From assembly GCA_030748435.1 (NCBI GenBank), contig JASMLZ010000067.1, positions 1-49,344 on the forward strand: a DNA stretch of 49,344 nucleotides. Reading direction: 5' to 3'. Position numbers and translations under genes: made by a program. The notes under the pieces were generated by a model. It did not search any database, was not told the DNA's origin, and saw only the letters and a list, made by a program, of their open reading frames with translations. Below are positions 9,548 through 18,830 of the stretch, piece by piece; the stretch's first letter is position 1, and each line of letters begins with the position of its first letter. Source of the stretch: Gammaproteobacteria bacterium. GTDB lineage: Bacteria; Pseudomonadota; Gammaproteobacteria; Pseudomonadales; Balneatricaceae.

Positions 9548-10252
9548 CTACCCTGCCTGTGGCTGTATTTGTTGCCGCAGCATGTGTGCCGTATGACGAG
9601 CGTGGGCTTGCGCGATACGCTTGGCATTGACACCATCACGTTGCATCAAGGCCATATGCAACTCACTATGATGCCGGTCAACTACCTCCATGCAACCAGG
9701 TTGTTCTAGCATACCTCCAGATAGAGCTGCAAAGATGGTATTAAACATCTTGCTATAGAGCAGCTGACTTAAGGATGCCACAATCAAATTATGACTGGCA
9801 TTGGCAATCAACATATGAAATTTTAGATCAGCCTTGGAGCGTTCAAGCAAAGGCAAATTCGCTGCCCGTTCCAACATACGTTGATACTCAGCGCCTATTT
9901 CAGCCAACTGCTGATCACTGGCACGCTCACAAGCATACCAGGCCGCTTCACCTTCCAATACCTGACGCATCTCCAAAACCGCTAACTGGGCTTTAGAGTC
10001 ATTCATAGAAAGCTGGTTAAGCGGCGGTATAAAGCTTTGCTCAAAGAGATTGCTTACATAGGTGCCAGAACCGTGCTGCACTCGCAACAGGCCACGCCTT
10101 TGCAGCACGCCTACTGACTCACGCAAGGTCGTGCGCGCCACCCCCAGATCTGATACCAACTGACCTTGGGCTGGCAACTTATCACCCGGCATCCATTCGC
10201 CGGCAAGCAACCGCTCCTCTAAATGCTGACAGAGAGACTGCACTTTATTCAT
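9548..10252 (-). CDS. FadR-subfamily GntR regulator, LldR-like
   Basis: The 234-residue product has an N-terminal winged helix (about 10-75, with KLPAQGQLVSDLGVARTTLRE and the wing GLLRVQHGSGTYVS) and a C-terminal FCD effector domain of alpha-helices (about 95-225). The metal-site histidines expected of FCD proteins fit HMLIANASHN and DRHHSELH. The start at ATG 10252 avoids overlapping lutA; longer starts run into it. It is transcribed away from lutABC. FadR/LldR proteins in this position repress lactate genes until lactate binds, which is the likely role. The ribosome site is weak. Confidence 0.88.
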   Translation of the reverse strand: MNKVQSLCQHLEERLLAGEWMPGDKLPAQGQLVSDLGVARTTLRESVGVLQRRGLLRVQHGSGTYVSNLFEQSFIPPLNQLSMNDSKAQLAVLEMRQVLEGEAAWYACERASDQQLAEIGAEYQRMLERAANLPLLERSKADLKFHMLIANASHNLIVASLSQLLYSKMFNTIFAALSGGMLEQPGCMEVVDRHHSELHMALMQRDGVNAKRIAQAHARHTAHMLRQQIQPQAG

Positions 10253-10273
10253 AACTGTAAATACCTGAAATTG

Positions 10274-10283
10274 GTCAGATGAC
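10274..10283. promoter_or_regulatory. Candidate operator between the regulator gene and lutA
   Basis: GTCAGATGAC is a perfect short inverted repeat, within the wider TTGGTCAGATGACTT. FadR-type operators have the form TNGTNNNACNA; this site fits only in part. It lies 22 bp upstream of the regulator gene and about 80 bp before lutA. Confidence 0.3.
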
Positions 10284-10359
10284 TTTACTGCATTTATTCC
10301 CTTATGGCTAGTCAAGTGCTTAATAGCCGCGCATAATAAACCCCCATAAGGAGTATTCA

Positions 10360-11199
10360 ATGTCACTGTCGCCCTACTTACAAGCACCCACGCAACCACC
10401 TAAACAACCCAAGGTGGCACTATTTATCACCTGCCTGGTGGACGCCATGCGCCCCAGTGTTGGCTTTGCTACCGTTAAACTATTAACAGCCGCAGGCTGT
10501 CAGGTGGAAGTACCCGCCCTGCAAACCTGTTGTGGCCAGCCGGCCTATAACTCTGGAGCCAAACAGGATACCCAAAAACTGGCGCGCCAAAATATAAAAA
10601 AATTCGCAGATTTTGATTATGTTATCGCCCCCTCCGGCTCATGTATTGGCATGCTACACCAGTACCCGGATTTATTTACCCAAGGCAGTGCCGACCATCA
10701 AGCCGCCGAAGATTTAGCCCGGCGAGCCTGGGAAATCACCAGTTTTCTGGTGGATGTGATGCAATTCAAACTGCCCCCCTTACAACAGGATATACAGGTG
10801 ACCTACCATGACTCCTGTGGTGGTTTACGTGAACTAGGCATACAACAACAGCCGCGCCAGCTACTTGCCCAAGTCAGTGGCCTGAATATTAATGAAATGT
10901 GTGAAGCGGACACCTGCTGTGGTTTTGGCGGCACCTTCTGTGTCAAATTCCCCGATATATCCAACCGTATGGTAAGCCATAAAACCGCCAACGCCGAACA
11001 GAGCAAGGCACAACTATTATTAGGCGGCGATCTGGGTTGCTTAATGAATATGGCCGGTAAGTTAAAACGAGAAAACTCGGATTTACAAACCCGCCATGTG
11101 ACTGAACTACTGGCTGATATGCTGGCCGCACCCGCCTTGGGCGAAGTGGAGAACACCCCTTTGCGTGCAACTAATACTGATCTGGGCTATAGGGCGTAA
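10360..11199 (+). CDS. lutA: Lactate utilization iron-sulfur protein LutA/LldE
   Basis: The 279-residue protein belongs to the CCG-domain family (heterodisulfide-reductase D-like). LutA, LutB and LutC together oxidise L-lactate to pyruvate in the cytoplasm, at or near the membrane. Two cysteine-rich CCG motifs are visible: QTCCGQPAYNSG (about 47-58) and ADTCCGFGGTF (about 185-196), with SPSCIGML and DSCGG-type cysteines between them. AAGGAG precedes ATG 10360. It is the first gene of a three-gene operon divergent from the FadR-type regulator, and lutB follows after 3 bp. No lactate permease lies in the window. Confidence 0.93.
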   Translation: MSLSPYLQAPTQPPKQPKVALFITCLVDAMRPSVGFATVKLLTAAGCQVEVPALQTCCGQPAYNSGAKQDTQKLARQNIKKFADFDYVIAPSGSCIGMLHQYPDLFTQGSADHQAAEDLARRAWEITSFLVDVMQFKLPPLQQDIQVTYHDSCGGLRELGIQQQPRQLLAQVSGLNINEMCEADTCCGFGGTFCVKFPDISNRMVSHKTANAEQSKAQLLLGGDLGCLMNMAGKLKRENSDLQTRHVTELLADMLAAPALGEVENTPLRATNTDLGYRA

Positions 11200-11202
11200 A
11201 TA

Positions 11203-12633
11203 ATGCAAATCAAGAGCCCACAATTTAAAGATAACGCCCGCATCGCCCTGGCTGATGCCAATCTACAACAGGCACTGGATAATCTTAAGTCTGGCTTTCC
11301 CGGCAAGCGTGCCGCCGCCATTGGACGGCTGCCAGAATTTGACCAGCTGCGCGATCAGGCGAAGAATATCAAAAATCACGCCATCGAAAATCTGGATTTC
11401 TATCTGGAAACCTTTGCCAGCAAAGTACAGGACAATGGTGGTCATGTACATTGGGCGGGTTCCAGTACAGAAGCCTGCCAAACCATATTGGACATCTGCC
11501 GCTCCGTAGGCGCTCGCACTGTGACCAAGGGCAAGTCTATGGTCACTGAAGAAATCGGCCTTAACGAATTTCTGCAACAGCATAGTGTGACCCCCATTGA
11601 GACAGATTTGGGGGAATATATACTGCAACTGCGTGATGACCATCCCAGCCACATTATTGCCCCGGCCATTCATTTAAATTTGCCCGACGTCAGTGAAGTA
11701 TTTGCCGAGAAACATGGCACCGAGCGCAAACATGATCCGCAAGAACTGATGCAGGAAGCTCGCGATGTGCTACGCCAACACTTTGTTGCAGCCGACGTCG
11801 GTATTACCGGGGCCAACTTCTATATCCCCGAAACCGGTAGCACCATTATTGTCACCAATGAAGGCAATGGTGACCTGACCCAAACCCTACCCAAAGTACA
11901 TATTGTGGTGACCAGTATCGAAAAGTGTGTGCCAACACTCGATGATCTAAGCCTGTTTATGCGCTTGCTGGCACGCTCGGCCACGGGTCAGGAATGCACC
12001 GTTTATAACACCCTTTCCACAGGCCCCCGCCAGACTGGTGATCAGGATGGTCCGGAGCAATTTCATGTGGTGCTGGTGGATAATGGCCGCTCTGATATGG
12101 TCGGTGACGACCTGCAGGATATGCTGCGCTGTATTCGCTGCTCGGCCTGTATGAACCACTGCCCCGTGTATAGCCAGATTGGTGGCCATGCCTATGGCTG
12201 GGTGTACCCCGGCCCCATGGGTTCGGTGCTAACACCAAAAATGATTGGCATCCATAATGCCGGCCACCTGCCTAATGCCTCCACCTTTTGTGGCAAATGC
12301 GAATCCGTATGCCCCGTGCATATCCCCCTGCCCAAACTGATGCGCAGTTGGCGGGAAACCCAACACCGACAACAGACCAGCCCCGCCACGGCACGGCTGG
12401 CGATCAGCGGCTGGGCCTGGCTGGCTCGCCACCCCCGACTCTACCAACTGGGCAGTAATATAGCCATTAAGGCCATGCGCTTAATCGGCGGCAAACGAGG
12501 CCGTCTGCATAACTTGCCAGTGGGCCGCGGCTGGACCCTGTGGCGTGACCTGCCAGCCCCTGAAGGTAACAGTTTTCAACAGCAATGGGCGCAACAAAAA
12601 CACCGCCTAAGCGATACCGGAGGCAACCCATGA
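11203..12633 (+). CDS. lutB: Lactate utilization ferredoxin-type protein LutB/LldF
   Basis: The 476-residue product has an N-terminal LUD domain (about 60-290), and then two 4Fe-4S sites: CIRCSACMNHCP (about 310-321) and CGKCESVCPVHIP (about 363-375). A C-terminal DUF3390-type tail follows. Within the LutABC lactate oxidase it carries electrons from lactate towards the respiratory chain. The spacing to lutA (3 bp) and the ATGA overlap with lutC indicate tight coupling. The length and all cysteine ligands are normal. Confidence 0.95.
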   Translation: MQIKSPQFKDNARIALADANLQQALDNLKSGFPGKRAAAIGRLPEFDQLRDQAKNIKNHAIENLDFYLETFASKVQDNGGHVHWAGSSTEACQTILDICRSVGARTVTKGKSMVTEEIGLNEFLQQHSVTPIETDLGEYILQLRDDHPSHIIAPAIHLNLPDVSEVFAEKHGTERKHDPQELMQEARDVLRQHFVAADVGITGANFYIPETGSTIIVTNEGNGDLTQTLPKVHIVVTSIEKCVPTLDDLSLFMRLLARSATGQECTVYNTLSTGPRQTGDQDGPEQFHVVLVDNGRSDMVGDDLQDMLRCIRCSACMNHCPVYSQIGGHAYGWVYPGPMGSVLTPKMIGIHNAGHLPNASTFCGKCESVCPVHIPLPKLMRSWRETQHRQQTSPATARLAISGWAWLARHPRLYQLGSNIAIKAMRLIGGKRGRLHNLPVGRGWTLWRDLPAPEGNSFQQQWAQQKHRLSDTGGNP

Positions 12634-13280
12634 GCCAAGCCAAACACCTGATACTCAGCCGTATTCGCAAAGGTTTGGGCCGTGGTGCCTTGCCTATGGA
12701 ACAGCAGCAACGCCTGCATGCGCGTATGGCACAACCGCAACGTAATCTGGTGCCCCAGCGCGCTCAGGCTCAGGGACAGGCAGCCATTGATATGTTTGTG
12801 GCCATGGCCACCGAAGCCGCAGCGGAAATAATCAATATCAGCCAGCTTGCACAAATACCGGCTTATATTGGCAACCTTATAGACGATGACAGCCGCCCAC
12901 TGCTATTGCCTCAGGAGCCTGAATTAACCAGCCTCGACTGGGCCACCGCCAATATTACTACCGCCACTCGGGTGGCACAAAAAGGTGATTTGATCAGCCT
13001 TACCACCTGTATCGCCGGCGTCGCCGAAACAGGCACTCTGGTGTTAAAATCCGGCCCTACATCCCCCACCACACTTAATCTGCTACCCGATATTCACTGT
13101 GTCGTGTTGCGTAAAGAGCAGATAATTGGTGGCTATGAAGATGCCTGGGATCTGGTACGGCAGGCCAAACTGCCCCGCACAGTGAACTTTATCACCGGCC
13201 CCTCGCGCAGCGCCGATATCGAACAAAAACTGCTAATGGGTGCCCATGGCCCCAAGCGTCTGGTGATCTTTTTATTGTAA
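12630..13280 (+). CDS. lutC: Lactate utilization protein LutC/LldG
   Basis: The 216-residue product is a LUD-domain protein, the third part of the LutABC L-lactate oxidation system. The start is ATG 12630 within the ATGA overlap with the lutB stop; a longer frame from 12585 would lie inside lutB. Family features seen are the central TCIAGVAETGTLVL segment and the C-terminal GPSRSADIEQKLLMGAHGPKRL, where a conserved GPS.T.DIE..L..G.HGP pattern is expected. No iron-sulfur cysteines are present, as usual for LutC. Confidence 0.94.
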   Translation: MSQAKHLILSRIRKGLGRGALPMEQQQRLHARMAQPQRNLVPQRAQAQGQAAIDMFVAMATEAAAEIINISQLAQIPAYIGNLIDDDSRPLLLPQEPELTSLDWATANITTATRVAQKGDLISLTTCIAGVAETGTLVLKSGPTSPTTLNLLPDIHCVVLRKEQIIGGYEDAWDLVRQAKLPRTVNFITGPSRSADIEQKLLMGAHGPKRLVIFLL

Positions 13281-13354
13281 ACATCAGGGCAAAGCTACTG
13301 CCCATCTCACCCGTAAATAGCGCTTAATACTGCAGCCAGCACAATCTGATCAAG

Positions 13355-13385
13355 GCCAGACAGCGCCTTGACGTCTGGCGTATTT
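13355..13385 (+). terminator. Possible lutABC terminator
   Basis: GCCAGAC (13355-13361) pairs with GTCTGGC (13373-13379) around an 11-base loop, then GTATTT. It lies 75 bp after lutC. The U-tract is poor, so this is tentative. Confidence 0.35.
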
Positions 13386-13518
13386 CCTAGCACCACTATT
13401 GCCAATATCATAGTAACGTTTTTACTGTACGGCTGTTCTGGTCAAACAAAATGGGGGAAGCCTGCTATGCTTACAGTCATGATAAAAGATAAATGTACGA
13501 TGAGGCAGGAGAATCAAG

Positions 13519-13881
13519 ATGTATCAAGCAATAAATTTTGAGCAAAAGCTAGCTCGGTTCTCTGATCACTGGGCTCCACGTGTAGTAGCAGAAATGAATG
13601 ATTACCAGTTTAAGCTTGTGAAGATACAGGGCGAGTTTATATGGCATGATCACAAAGAGACAGACGAAACATTTATCGTTATTGATGGCGAAATGTCAAT
13701 TGAATTTCGTGATGGTGCGGTAACACTTAAAGACGGAGAAATGTTTGTCATTCCAAAAGGGGTTGAGCATAAACCAGTAGCAAAACACGAATGCAAAATA
13801 TTGCTTATAGAGCCAAAAGGTACTTCAAATACGGGTGACGAAGGTGGAGAAATGACAGCAAAGAATGACGTATGGATATAG
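13519..13881 (+). CDS. Small cupin-domain protein
   Basis: The 120-residue product is a single cupin barrel. Cupin motif 1 is readable as [18 protein letters not shown] (about 43-60, with the metal-binding His-x-His, Glu pattern) and motif 2 as [13 protein letters not shown] (about 76-88, with the third histidine). Such proteins resemble mannose-6-phosphate isomerase-like cupins, and the substrate cannot be told. AGGAG precedes ATG 13519. It opens a group of four small plus-strand genes of lower GC than lutABC or the mevalonate genes, which may be an acquired cassette. The gaps of 35-80 bp allow a single transcript. Confidence 0.85.
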   Translation: MYQAINFEQKLARFSDHWAPRVVAEMNDYQFKLVKIQGEFIWHDHKETDETFIVIDGEMSIEFRDGAVTLKDGEMFVIPKGVEHKPVAKHECKILLIEPKGTSNTGDEGGEMTAKNDVWI

Positions 13882-13959
13882 AAAACTGCTATTAACAGCA
13901 TTCGCCCCCCAGCGAGCACCGAAGATGCATGGATTAGTGCCAAAATCTAAAGGCTATAT

Positions 13960-14265
13960 ATGCTTTATATCACTCAGCTGATTTATATACATAAAGGACA
14001 GGAAGAGGCTTTTAATGAATTTGAAGCCCATGCCATTCCCATTATAGCCAACTACCATGGGGAATTGATTTTCCGACTTAGGCCAGAAGCCAGCGCTTTT
14101 ATCGAAACTGGCTCAATGGATAAGCCCTACGAAATACATCTGGTTAGCTTTCCAACAGAAGCTGATTTTGGCGATTTTATGGCTGACCAAGAGAGAAAGA
14201 AATTTCTCCATCTAAAAGAGCAATCAATTAAGGTTTTATTCTTGGTAAAAGGTGAAAAATTGTAG
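13960..14265 (+). CDS. DUF1330/antibiotic-monooxygenase-like small protein
   Basis: The 101-residue product starts MLYITQLIYIHKGQEEAFNEFE and contains HAIPIIANYHGELIFRLRPEA, the two-strand, one-helix pattern of the dimeric ferredoxin-like barrel (DUF1330 or Dabb type). The final helix contains ERKKFLHLKEQSIK. Proteins of this fold act as small dimeric enzymes or heme/quinone-handling proteins, but no active-site signature is clear here, so no function is assigned. It lies 78 bp after the cupin gene and 45 bp before the LysE-type exporter. Confidence 0.7.
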   Translation: MLYITQLIYIHKGQEEAFNEFEAHAIPIIANYHGELIFRLRPEASAFIETGSMDKPYEIHLVSFPTEADFGDFMADQERKKFLHLKEQSIKVLFLVKGEKL

Positions 14266-14310
14266 GCAAACCTCTGAACGTGGTGCCTTGTGTCCTAAGG
14301 TGGTAGATCA

Positions 14311-14907
14311 ATGTTCGAATTAACCTTTACTTTAGTCTTGTTTCTATTTCCATTGGCATACAGCCCTGGCCCCGGGAACATGTTTTTCGCCGCAAATAGT
14401 GCCAGATTTGGCTTCAGGAAAACTATTCCTGCAAATCTCGGTTACCATATGGCGACTTGGGTGGTGACTTTTGTGATTGGCTATGGTTTTTCTGGAACCG
14501 CTGAAAATTATCCAAATATATTTAGATATATTGGTTACGCGGGTAGTCTATATGTTTTTTATCTGGCTTGGCTTTTCCTAAGCGCAGGTAAGACAAACGA
14601 GGCAGTATGCCCTAAAGACATCACTTTTTGGGATGGCGTTATATTACTAACACTAAATCCTAAAGCCTATGTCATAATTTCTGCCATGTTTTCGCAATTT
14701 TTATTGTTAGACAGCAGCATAATGCTCATTATCTGGATTACAACAGTATTCACATTAAATAATTTATTGGCATTTTGTATATGGGGTTATATTGGTGACA
14801 AATTGCTGTACCAGTTTAGAAGCGAAAAGAATGCCAAAGTGTTGAACACCCTGTTTGGAATTATTTTATTGGGTGTAGCTTTGTGGATGTTCCTAAAACT
14901 ACTTTAA
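14311..14907 (+). CDS. LysE/RhtB-family amino acid exporter
   Basis: The 198-residue product has the LysE family start (ELTFTLVLFLFPLAYSPGPGNMFFAANSARFG), in which the PGPG motif lies at the end of the first helix, and about six hydrophobic segments. Members export amino acids or derivatives across the inner membrane. AAGGTGG precedes ATG 14311. The substrate is unknown. It sits between a ferredoxin-fold small protein and an acetyltransferase, which may modify the same compound; that link is only positional. Confidence 0.87.
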   Translation: MFELTFTLVLFLFPLAYSPGPGNMFFAANSARFGFRKTIPANLGYHMATWVVTFVIGYGFSGTAENYPNIFRYIGYAGSLYVFYLAWLFLSAGKTNEAVCPKDITFWDGVILLTLNPKAYVIISAMFSQFLLLDSSIMLIIWITTVFTLNNLLAFCIWGYIGDKLLYQFRSEKNAKVLNTLFGIILLGVALWMFLKLL

Positions 14908-14941
14908 AATAAATCCTAAGCCGGACCTATAGATCAATAGT

Positions 14942-15394
14942 ATGCAAGTAGAACCCATTGAATTAACTGATCAAGCCATTGCTCTGTTGCTGGACGAGGG
15001 ACTCCCCGTTAAGGATCTGCTTGACCCAAATCTGGTGCAGCTATTTGGTGGAAGCATAAATGGGCAGCTTATTGGCATTGTGGGCATAGAAAATTATGGC
15101 AATGTCGGTTTATTGCGTTCCTTGGCAGTCAAACAGACTTTTCGCTCCGGCGGGTATGGACGCAAATTGGTCACCCAAGCAGAAGTATGGGCGTACGCAA
15201 GAGGAATTCAATCGTTATACCTTCTCACCACAACGGCAGTCAATTACTTTGCCCAGCTAGGTTATAAGATTGTGCCCCGTAATCAGGCTCCTGACTCTGT
15301 AGCTAATACGGCACAATTCACTAATTTATGCCCATCGTCAGCGATATTTATGTGCAAAAGACCAGGTGCCAAGCAGAAAGCCAGTAACACCTAA
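14942..15394 (+). CDS. GNAT acetyltransferase, ArsN2-like
   Basis: The 150-residue product matches the ArsN2-type GNAT pattern: EGLPVKDL near the N-terminus, INGQLIGIVGIENYGNVGLL, RSLAVKQTFRSGGYGRKLV (acetyl-CoA-binding motif A, with the Q/RxxGxG/A loop as RSGGYG), YLLTTTAVNYFAQLGY and LCPSSAIFMCK. ArsN2 proteins acetylate arsenic-containing amino-acid analogues in arsenic-resistance operons, but no ars gene is here, so the substrate may differ. It ends one base before the convergent polB stop, with no terminator between them. Confidence 0.82.
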   Translation: MQVEPIELTDQAIALLLDEGLPVKDLLDPNLVQLFGGSINGQLIGIVGIENYGNVGLLRSLAVKQTFRSGGYGRKLVTQAEVWAYARGIQSLYLLTTTAVNYFAQLGYKIVPRNQAPDSVANTAQFTNLCPSSAIFMCKRPGAKQKASNT

Positions 15395-15395
15395 T

Positions 15396-17783
15396 TTACT
15401 CAAATAACCCCAACTGCTGATCAGTTAGGTGTGCAAAGCTGTCCCCCAACAGGTTAAGAATACCATCCACCACGGGCATTAACTGGCGCTCGATATAATG
15501 CTCATAGTCCAAAGGCAAAGGGGGCATATCAACGGATTGGGGGCCGCTTTTGGTGATAATATATTCTATCCAGCCACCATGTTGATAGCGTGACTCCAGC
15601 CCTTGCTCAGCCAGCCATTGTTCGGTTTTATTGGCAGCCTGTACATGGGGTGGGATATTTTTTTGGTATTCAGCCAGAGGGCGGCGGATGCGCTTGCGAT
15701 AGACCAGCTTATCATCCATTGAGCCGGCATAAATATCTGCCACTAGGCCGGTTATCAGTTCTTGATAAGCCTGCTCGGCAAAGACCTTGTCATACAGACT
15801 TTGCTGCAGCTCACGGGCCATCAGGGTCCAGTCTGTACGCACATTTTCCAGCCCTTTAAACAACGTTTTTAAAGAACCATCAGCCTGCACTACCTGCCCG
15901 GCATAACGCTTTTTGCTGCCCACTTCCAGTCCCCGAATGGTGGGCATCACAAAGCGTTTAAACAGGGTTTCAAATTCGATTTCCAGATAGCTGGTAAGGT
16001 TATATTCGGTTTGTAAATGCTCGCGCCACCAGCTATTTAACACGGCCGCCAGAGTCTGCCCTGTGTGGTGTGCTTTTGTCACCGATATCTTTTCATCACC
16101 CAGCCACACAAAGACCGAATCCGTATCGCCATAGATAACCTGATAACCCTGAGCTTCTATTAAGGTCTTGGTTTGCTTAAGAATGGCATGACCGCGCTGG
16201 GTGATGGAGGATGCCAAACGTTGGTCGTAAAAACGGCATCTATTGGAGCCCAAGACCCCATAACAGGCATTCATCACAATCTTAATAGATGTTGACAGGG
16301 GGGTATTCTGTGCGGCCTTGGCCTGATCCCGGGCTTGCCACAGGGTAGCGATAATAGTGGGCAAGATGGCATCCTGACGGCTAAAGCTGGCGCCCTTAAA
16401 GCCTGCCACGGCATCTTGCTGCTCGGCGCCGGTAATCAGCCCCAGTGGATCAATCAAAAAACTGCGAATAATACTTGGGTACAGGCTCTTAAAATCCAGT
16501 ATCAGCACATTGCTATACAGGCCCGGCACCGAGTCCATCACAAACCCACCAGGACTGTCCCCTGCCATGCCTGAAGCAAAGGCAGGTGCCACCCAGCCGG
16601 CCCGATGCAGACGCGGTAAATACAAGTGATCAAAAGCCTGAGCCGAGCCACCAATACGATCCATTGGCAAGCCCGTTAATTGGCTCCGGGCAATGACAAA
16701 ATTAAGTAGATCTGCCTTGGCAAAAATATCCCATACCAGACGACAGTCTTGCAGATTATAAGACACCAGATGGTGTGGCTCTTGGGCATATAAACGCTGT
16801 ATTTCTGCCCCCCGTTCATGGGGTTTGATAATATCCTTACCTCGCCCCAGCAGCTTTTGGGCGACATGTTCCAAGGCAAAGGATTCAAATTGCCAGGTTG
16901 CAGCACGCATCACTTCAATGCCATCCAGCGCCACGCGCCCGGGTATATACAAACGTGCCGGGCGCCCGCCATTGCCGGCGCGCCAGCGTATTTCTTCGCC
17001 CCCACGACCCAAACGCAAACGCACTCCCAGATCTCTGGCACGCTGGCACAAAATGCGGAAATCAAACTGCACCAGACTCCAACCCATAAACACATCCGGG
17101 TCGTAATCCTCCAACCAATGCACCAGCTGGCGCAGCATCTGCCGCTCATTGGGCATCACCTCGGTATACTCCGGCAAGTCCGCGGGCAAGTCTTCCGCTG
17201 GCCAATGCAACCAGACCTTGCGCACTTCACTTTGCTTGTGTCTGGCAAAGAGGGCGATACTATGGATGGTTTGGCCGTCCATAGTGGTTTCTATATCCAG
17301 CGATATACAACGCAAATCAGGTATAAAATCACTGGGTTTGATGCGCGCATTGCTGACCAGACCAAAACCACCCTTTGCCTGATCTTCAGGGGGGCTATCC
17401 AATTGCATGGCACCGGTAATAAAGCGCTCCATCAAAAAGCGCTCCTGAGGGCGAATATCAGCCTCCATCAGCTCCACACCCTGAGCCTGTAGATGCGGGC
17501 GCAACTGACGCCAGACCGTGTCACTTGAGACATATAAAGCTAGGGCTGGATGGCCCGAGAAACACCTTAGCTGCACATTTTTAAGCTGCCACTGCTGCTC
17601 GGCATAGGGAGCCTGCTGCAGGGCCGCAAGAACCAACTGTTGCTGCTGGCTGTCGATAAAGCAAACCTGTTGTTGCTGATTTTGTTGCACGCACACGGCA
17701 CCCTGCTCAGTGGCCAGCCAATACTCCAGTTGCAAGCCCTCGGGCAGGTCATGGTAGTGGCGGGTCAGCACAAAGCCGTGCAT
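15396..17783 (-). CDS. polB: DNA polymerase II (family B)
   Basis: The 795-residue product matches E. coli PolB in length. It is the DNA-damage-inducible repair and translesion polymerase. The 3'-5' exonuclease domain shows ExoI CISLDIETT (about 160) and ExoII around SLVQFDFRI; the polymerase domain shows motif A DFKSLYPSIIRSF (about 425), motif B KIVMNACYGVLGS and motif C IYGDTDSVFVW. All catalytic aspartates are present. The gene starts two bases after the mvaD stop with the same orientation, so it is very probably the last gene of the mevalonate operon. No LexA box was seen before it. Confidence 0.96.
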   Translation of the reverse strand: MHGFVLTRHYHDLPEGLQLEYWLATEQGAVCVQQNQQQQVCFIDSQQQQLVLAALQQAPYAEQQWQLKNVQLRCFSGHPALALYVSSDTVWRQLRPHLQAQGVELMEADIRPQERFLMERFITGAMQLDSPPEDQAKGGFGLVSNARIKPSDFIPDLRCISLDIETTMDGQTIHSIALFARHKQSEVRKVWLHWPAEDLPADLPEYTEVMPNERQMLRQLVHWLEDYDPDVFMGWSLVQFDFRILCQRARDLGVRLRLGRGGEEIRWRAGNGGRPARLYIPGRVALDGIEVMRAATWQFESFALEHVAQKLLGRGKDIIKPHERGAEIQRLYAQEPHHLVSYNLQDCRLVWDIFAKADLLNFVIARSQLTGLPMDRIGGSAQAFDHLYLPRLHRAGWVAPAFASGMAGDSPGGFVMDSVPGLYSNVLILDFKSLYPSIIRSFLIDPLGLITGAEQQDAVAGFKGASFSRQDAILPTIIATLWQARDQAKAAQNTPLSTSIKIVMNACYGVLGSNRCRFYDQRLASSITQRGHAILKQTKTLIEAQGYQVIYGDTDSVFVWLGDEKISVTKAHHTGQTLAAVLNSWWREHLQTEYNLTSYLEIEFETLFKRFVMPTIRGLEVGSKKRYAGQVVQADGSLKTLFKGLENVRTDWTLMARELQQSLYDKVFAEQAYQELITGLVADIYAGSMDDKLVYRKRIRRPLAEYQKNIPPHVQAANKTEQWLAEQGLESRYQHGGWIEYIITKSGPQSVDMPPLPLDYEHYIERQLMPVVDGILNLLGDSFAHLTDQQLGLFE

Positions 17784-17785
17784 GG

Positions 17786-18802
17786 CTAACTATGATTGGC
17801 AGGAAAGGGCTGAATCACTTCCAGAGTGGGAAAGTGCTGCAGCAAAGTGGCAGTGTTGGCAGCCTGAAACAGCAGTTTTAAATTAGGGCCAGCATCCATG
17901 GTCAGGTAGACTTCTACACCCTGTTGCCGTAACCCCCAGACTTGGTGCATGGCGGCCACGGATTCGGGCTGCCAATATACCAGTGGCGGCCAGGCCGCCT
18001 GCATGGTGGCATGCATACTCATGGCATTTTGTTCTGCTGTTTGCCCCAAACCAGTAAAATCATGGTCCATAATGGCCTGCTCAATGATCGCCATATCGCC
18101 CTTGGCTTGTGCTGGCCACTGTTTAAACAGTCCGGATGTTTGCACTGTGCGCCCCATGCCCTCTCTGGAGGATACCGCCTTAACGGCACTGCTAACAGTC
18201 AAAATACCCACTCTTAACTGGGGCCAACGGGCAGGCAAAGCATAAGCCACACTATCATGCCCATTATCTGCTTCACCGGCTTGCCATTTAACAAAGCCAT
18301 GCCATAAGGAACGGCTGGCACTGCCACTACCTAAACGGGCCAAGGCGGAAAGTGATGTATAATCCAAGTGCCAGTCACACAAATCATTACAGGCCAAAGC
18401 CAGAGCAGCATAGCCACTGGCAGACGATGCCAGCCCCGCTGCTGTAGGAATGGTATTGCGCGTATCAATGCGCAAACTAATTGACGCTGGCAGAAACAAA
18501 GCAAGCCAGGCTTTGACCTGCCTGACAAAGCCTGTGTCAGCACCTTGTCTGGCACCATTTAAATAGACTTCATGCTCAGGCTTATCAATCACTTGTAATT
18601 GGGTATGGGTGCCATGATCAGCCAGAGAAATCGATATGGAACCCGTCAGGGGCAAATTAAAATCAGGCTCACGCTTGCCCCAATATTTACTTAAAGCAAT
18701 ATTCGCCGGCGCATAGGCCTTGGCCTGCTCTCGCACAGGCTGCAAACAACGACCTGCCAAAAGTTCTTTTTGCACCCATTGTGCCGGGGTTATGCCTGTC
18801 AT
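17786..18802 (-). CDS. mvaD: Diphosphomevalonate decarboxylase
   Basis: This GHMP-fold enzyme turns mevalonate diphosphate plus ATP into IPP, CO2 and ADP. The 338-residue frame from ATG 18802 (MTGITPAQW) fits the family; a longer frame from 18871 would run into the preceding kinase gene. Signature sequences: APANIALSKYWGKR (about 37-50), the substrate loop LPLTGSISISL, the phosphate loop PTAAGLASSASGYAALALA and LARLGSGSASRSLWHGF, plus a C-terminal VYLTMDAGPN motif. It is fifth in biochemical order and sits 28 bp after the PMK-like kinase and 2 bp before polB. Confidence 0.95.
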   Translation of the reverse strand: MTGITPAQWVQKELLAGRCLQPVREQAKAYAPANIALSKYWGKREPDFNLPLTGSISISLADHGTHTQLQVIDKPEHEVYLNGARQGADTGFVRQVKAWLALFLPASISLRIDTRNTIPTAAGLASSASGYAALALACNDLCDWHLDYTSLSALARLGSGSASRSLWHGFVKWQAGEADNGHDSVAYALPARWPQLRVGILTVSSAVKAVSSREGMGRTVQTSGLFKQWPAQAKGDMAIIEQAIMDHDFTGLGQTAEQNAMSMHATMQAAWPPLVYWQPESVAAMHQVWGLRQQGVEVYLTMDAGPNLKLLFQAANTATLLQHFPTLEVIQPFPANHS

Positions 18803-18830
18803 AATGTCTCTATTTAATACCAGACCACAT

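Noticed and set aside
17784-17850. LexA box before polB
   Set aside because: No CTG-N10-CAG-type site precedes polB, which starts 2 bp after mvaD.
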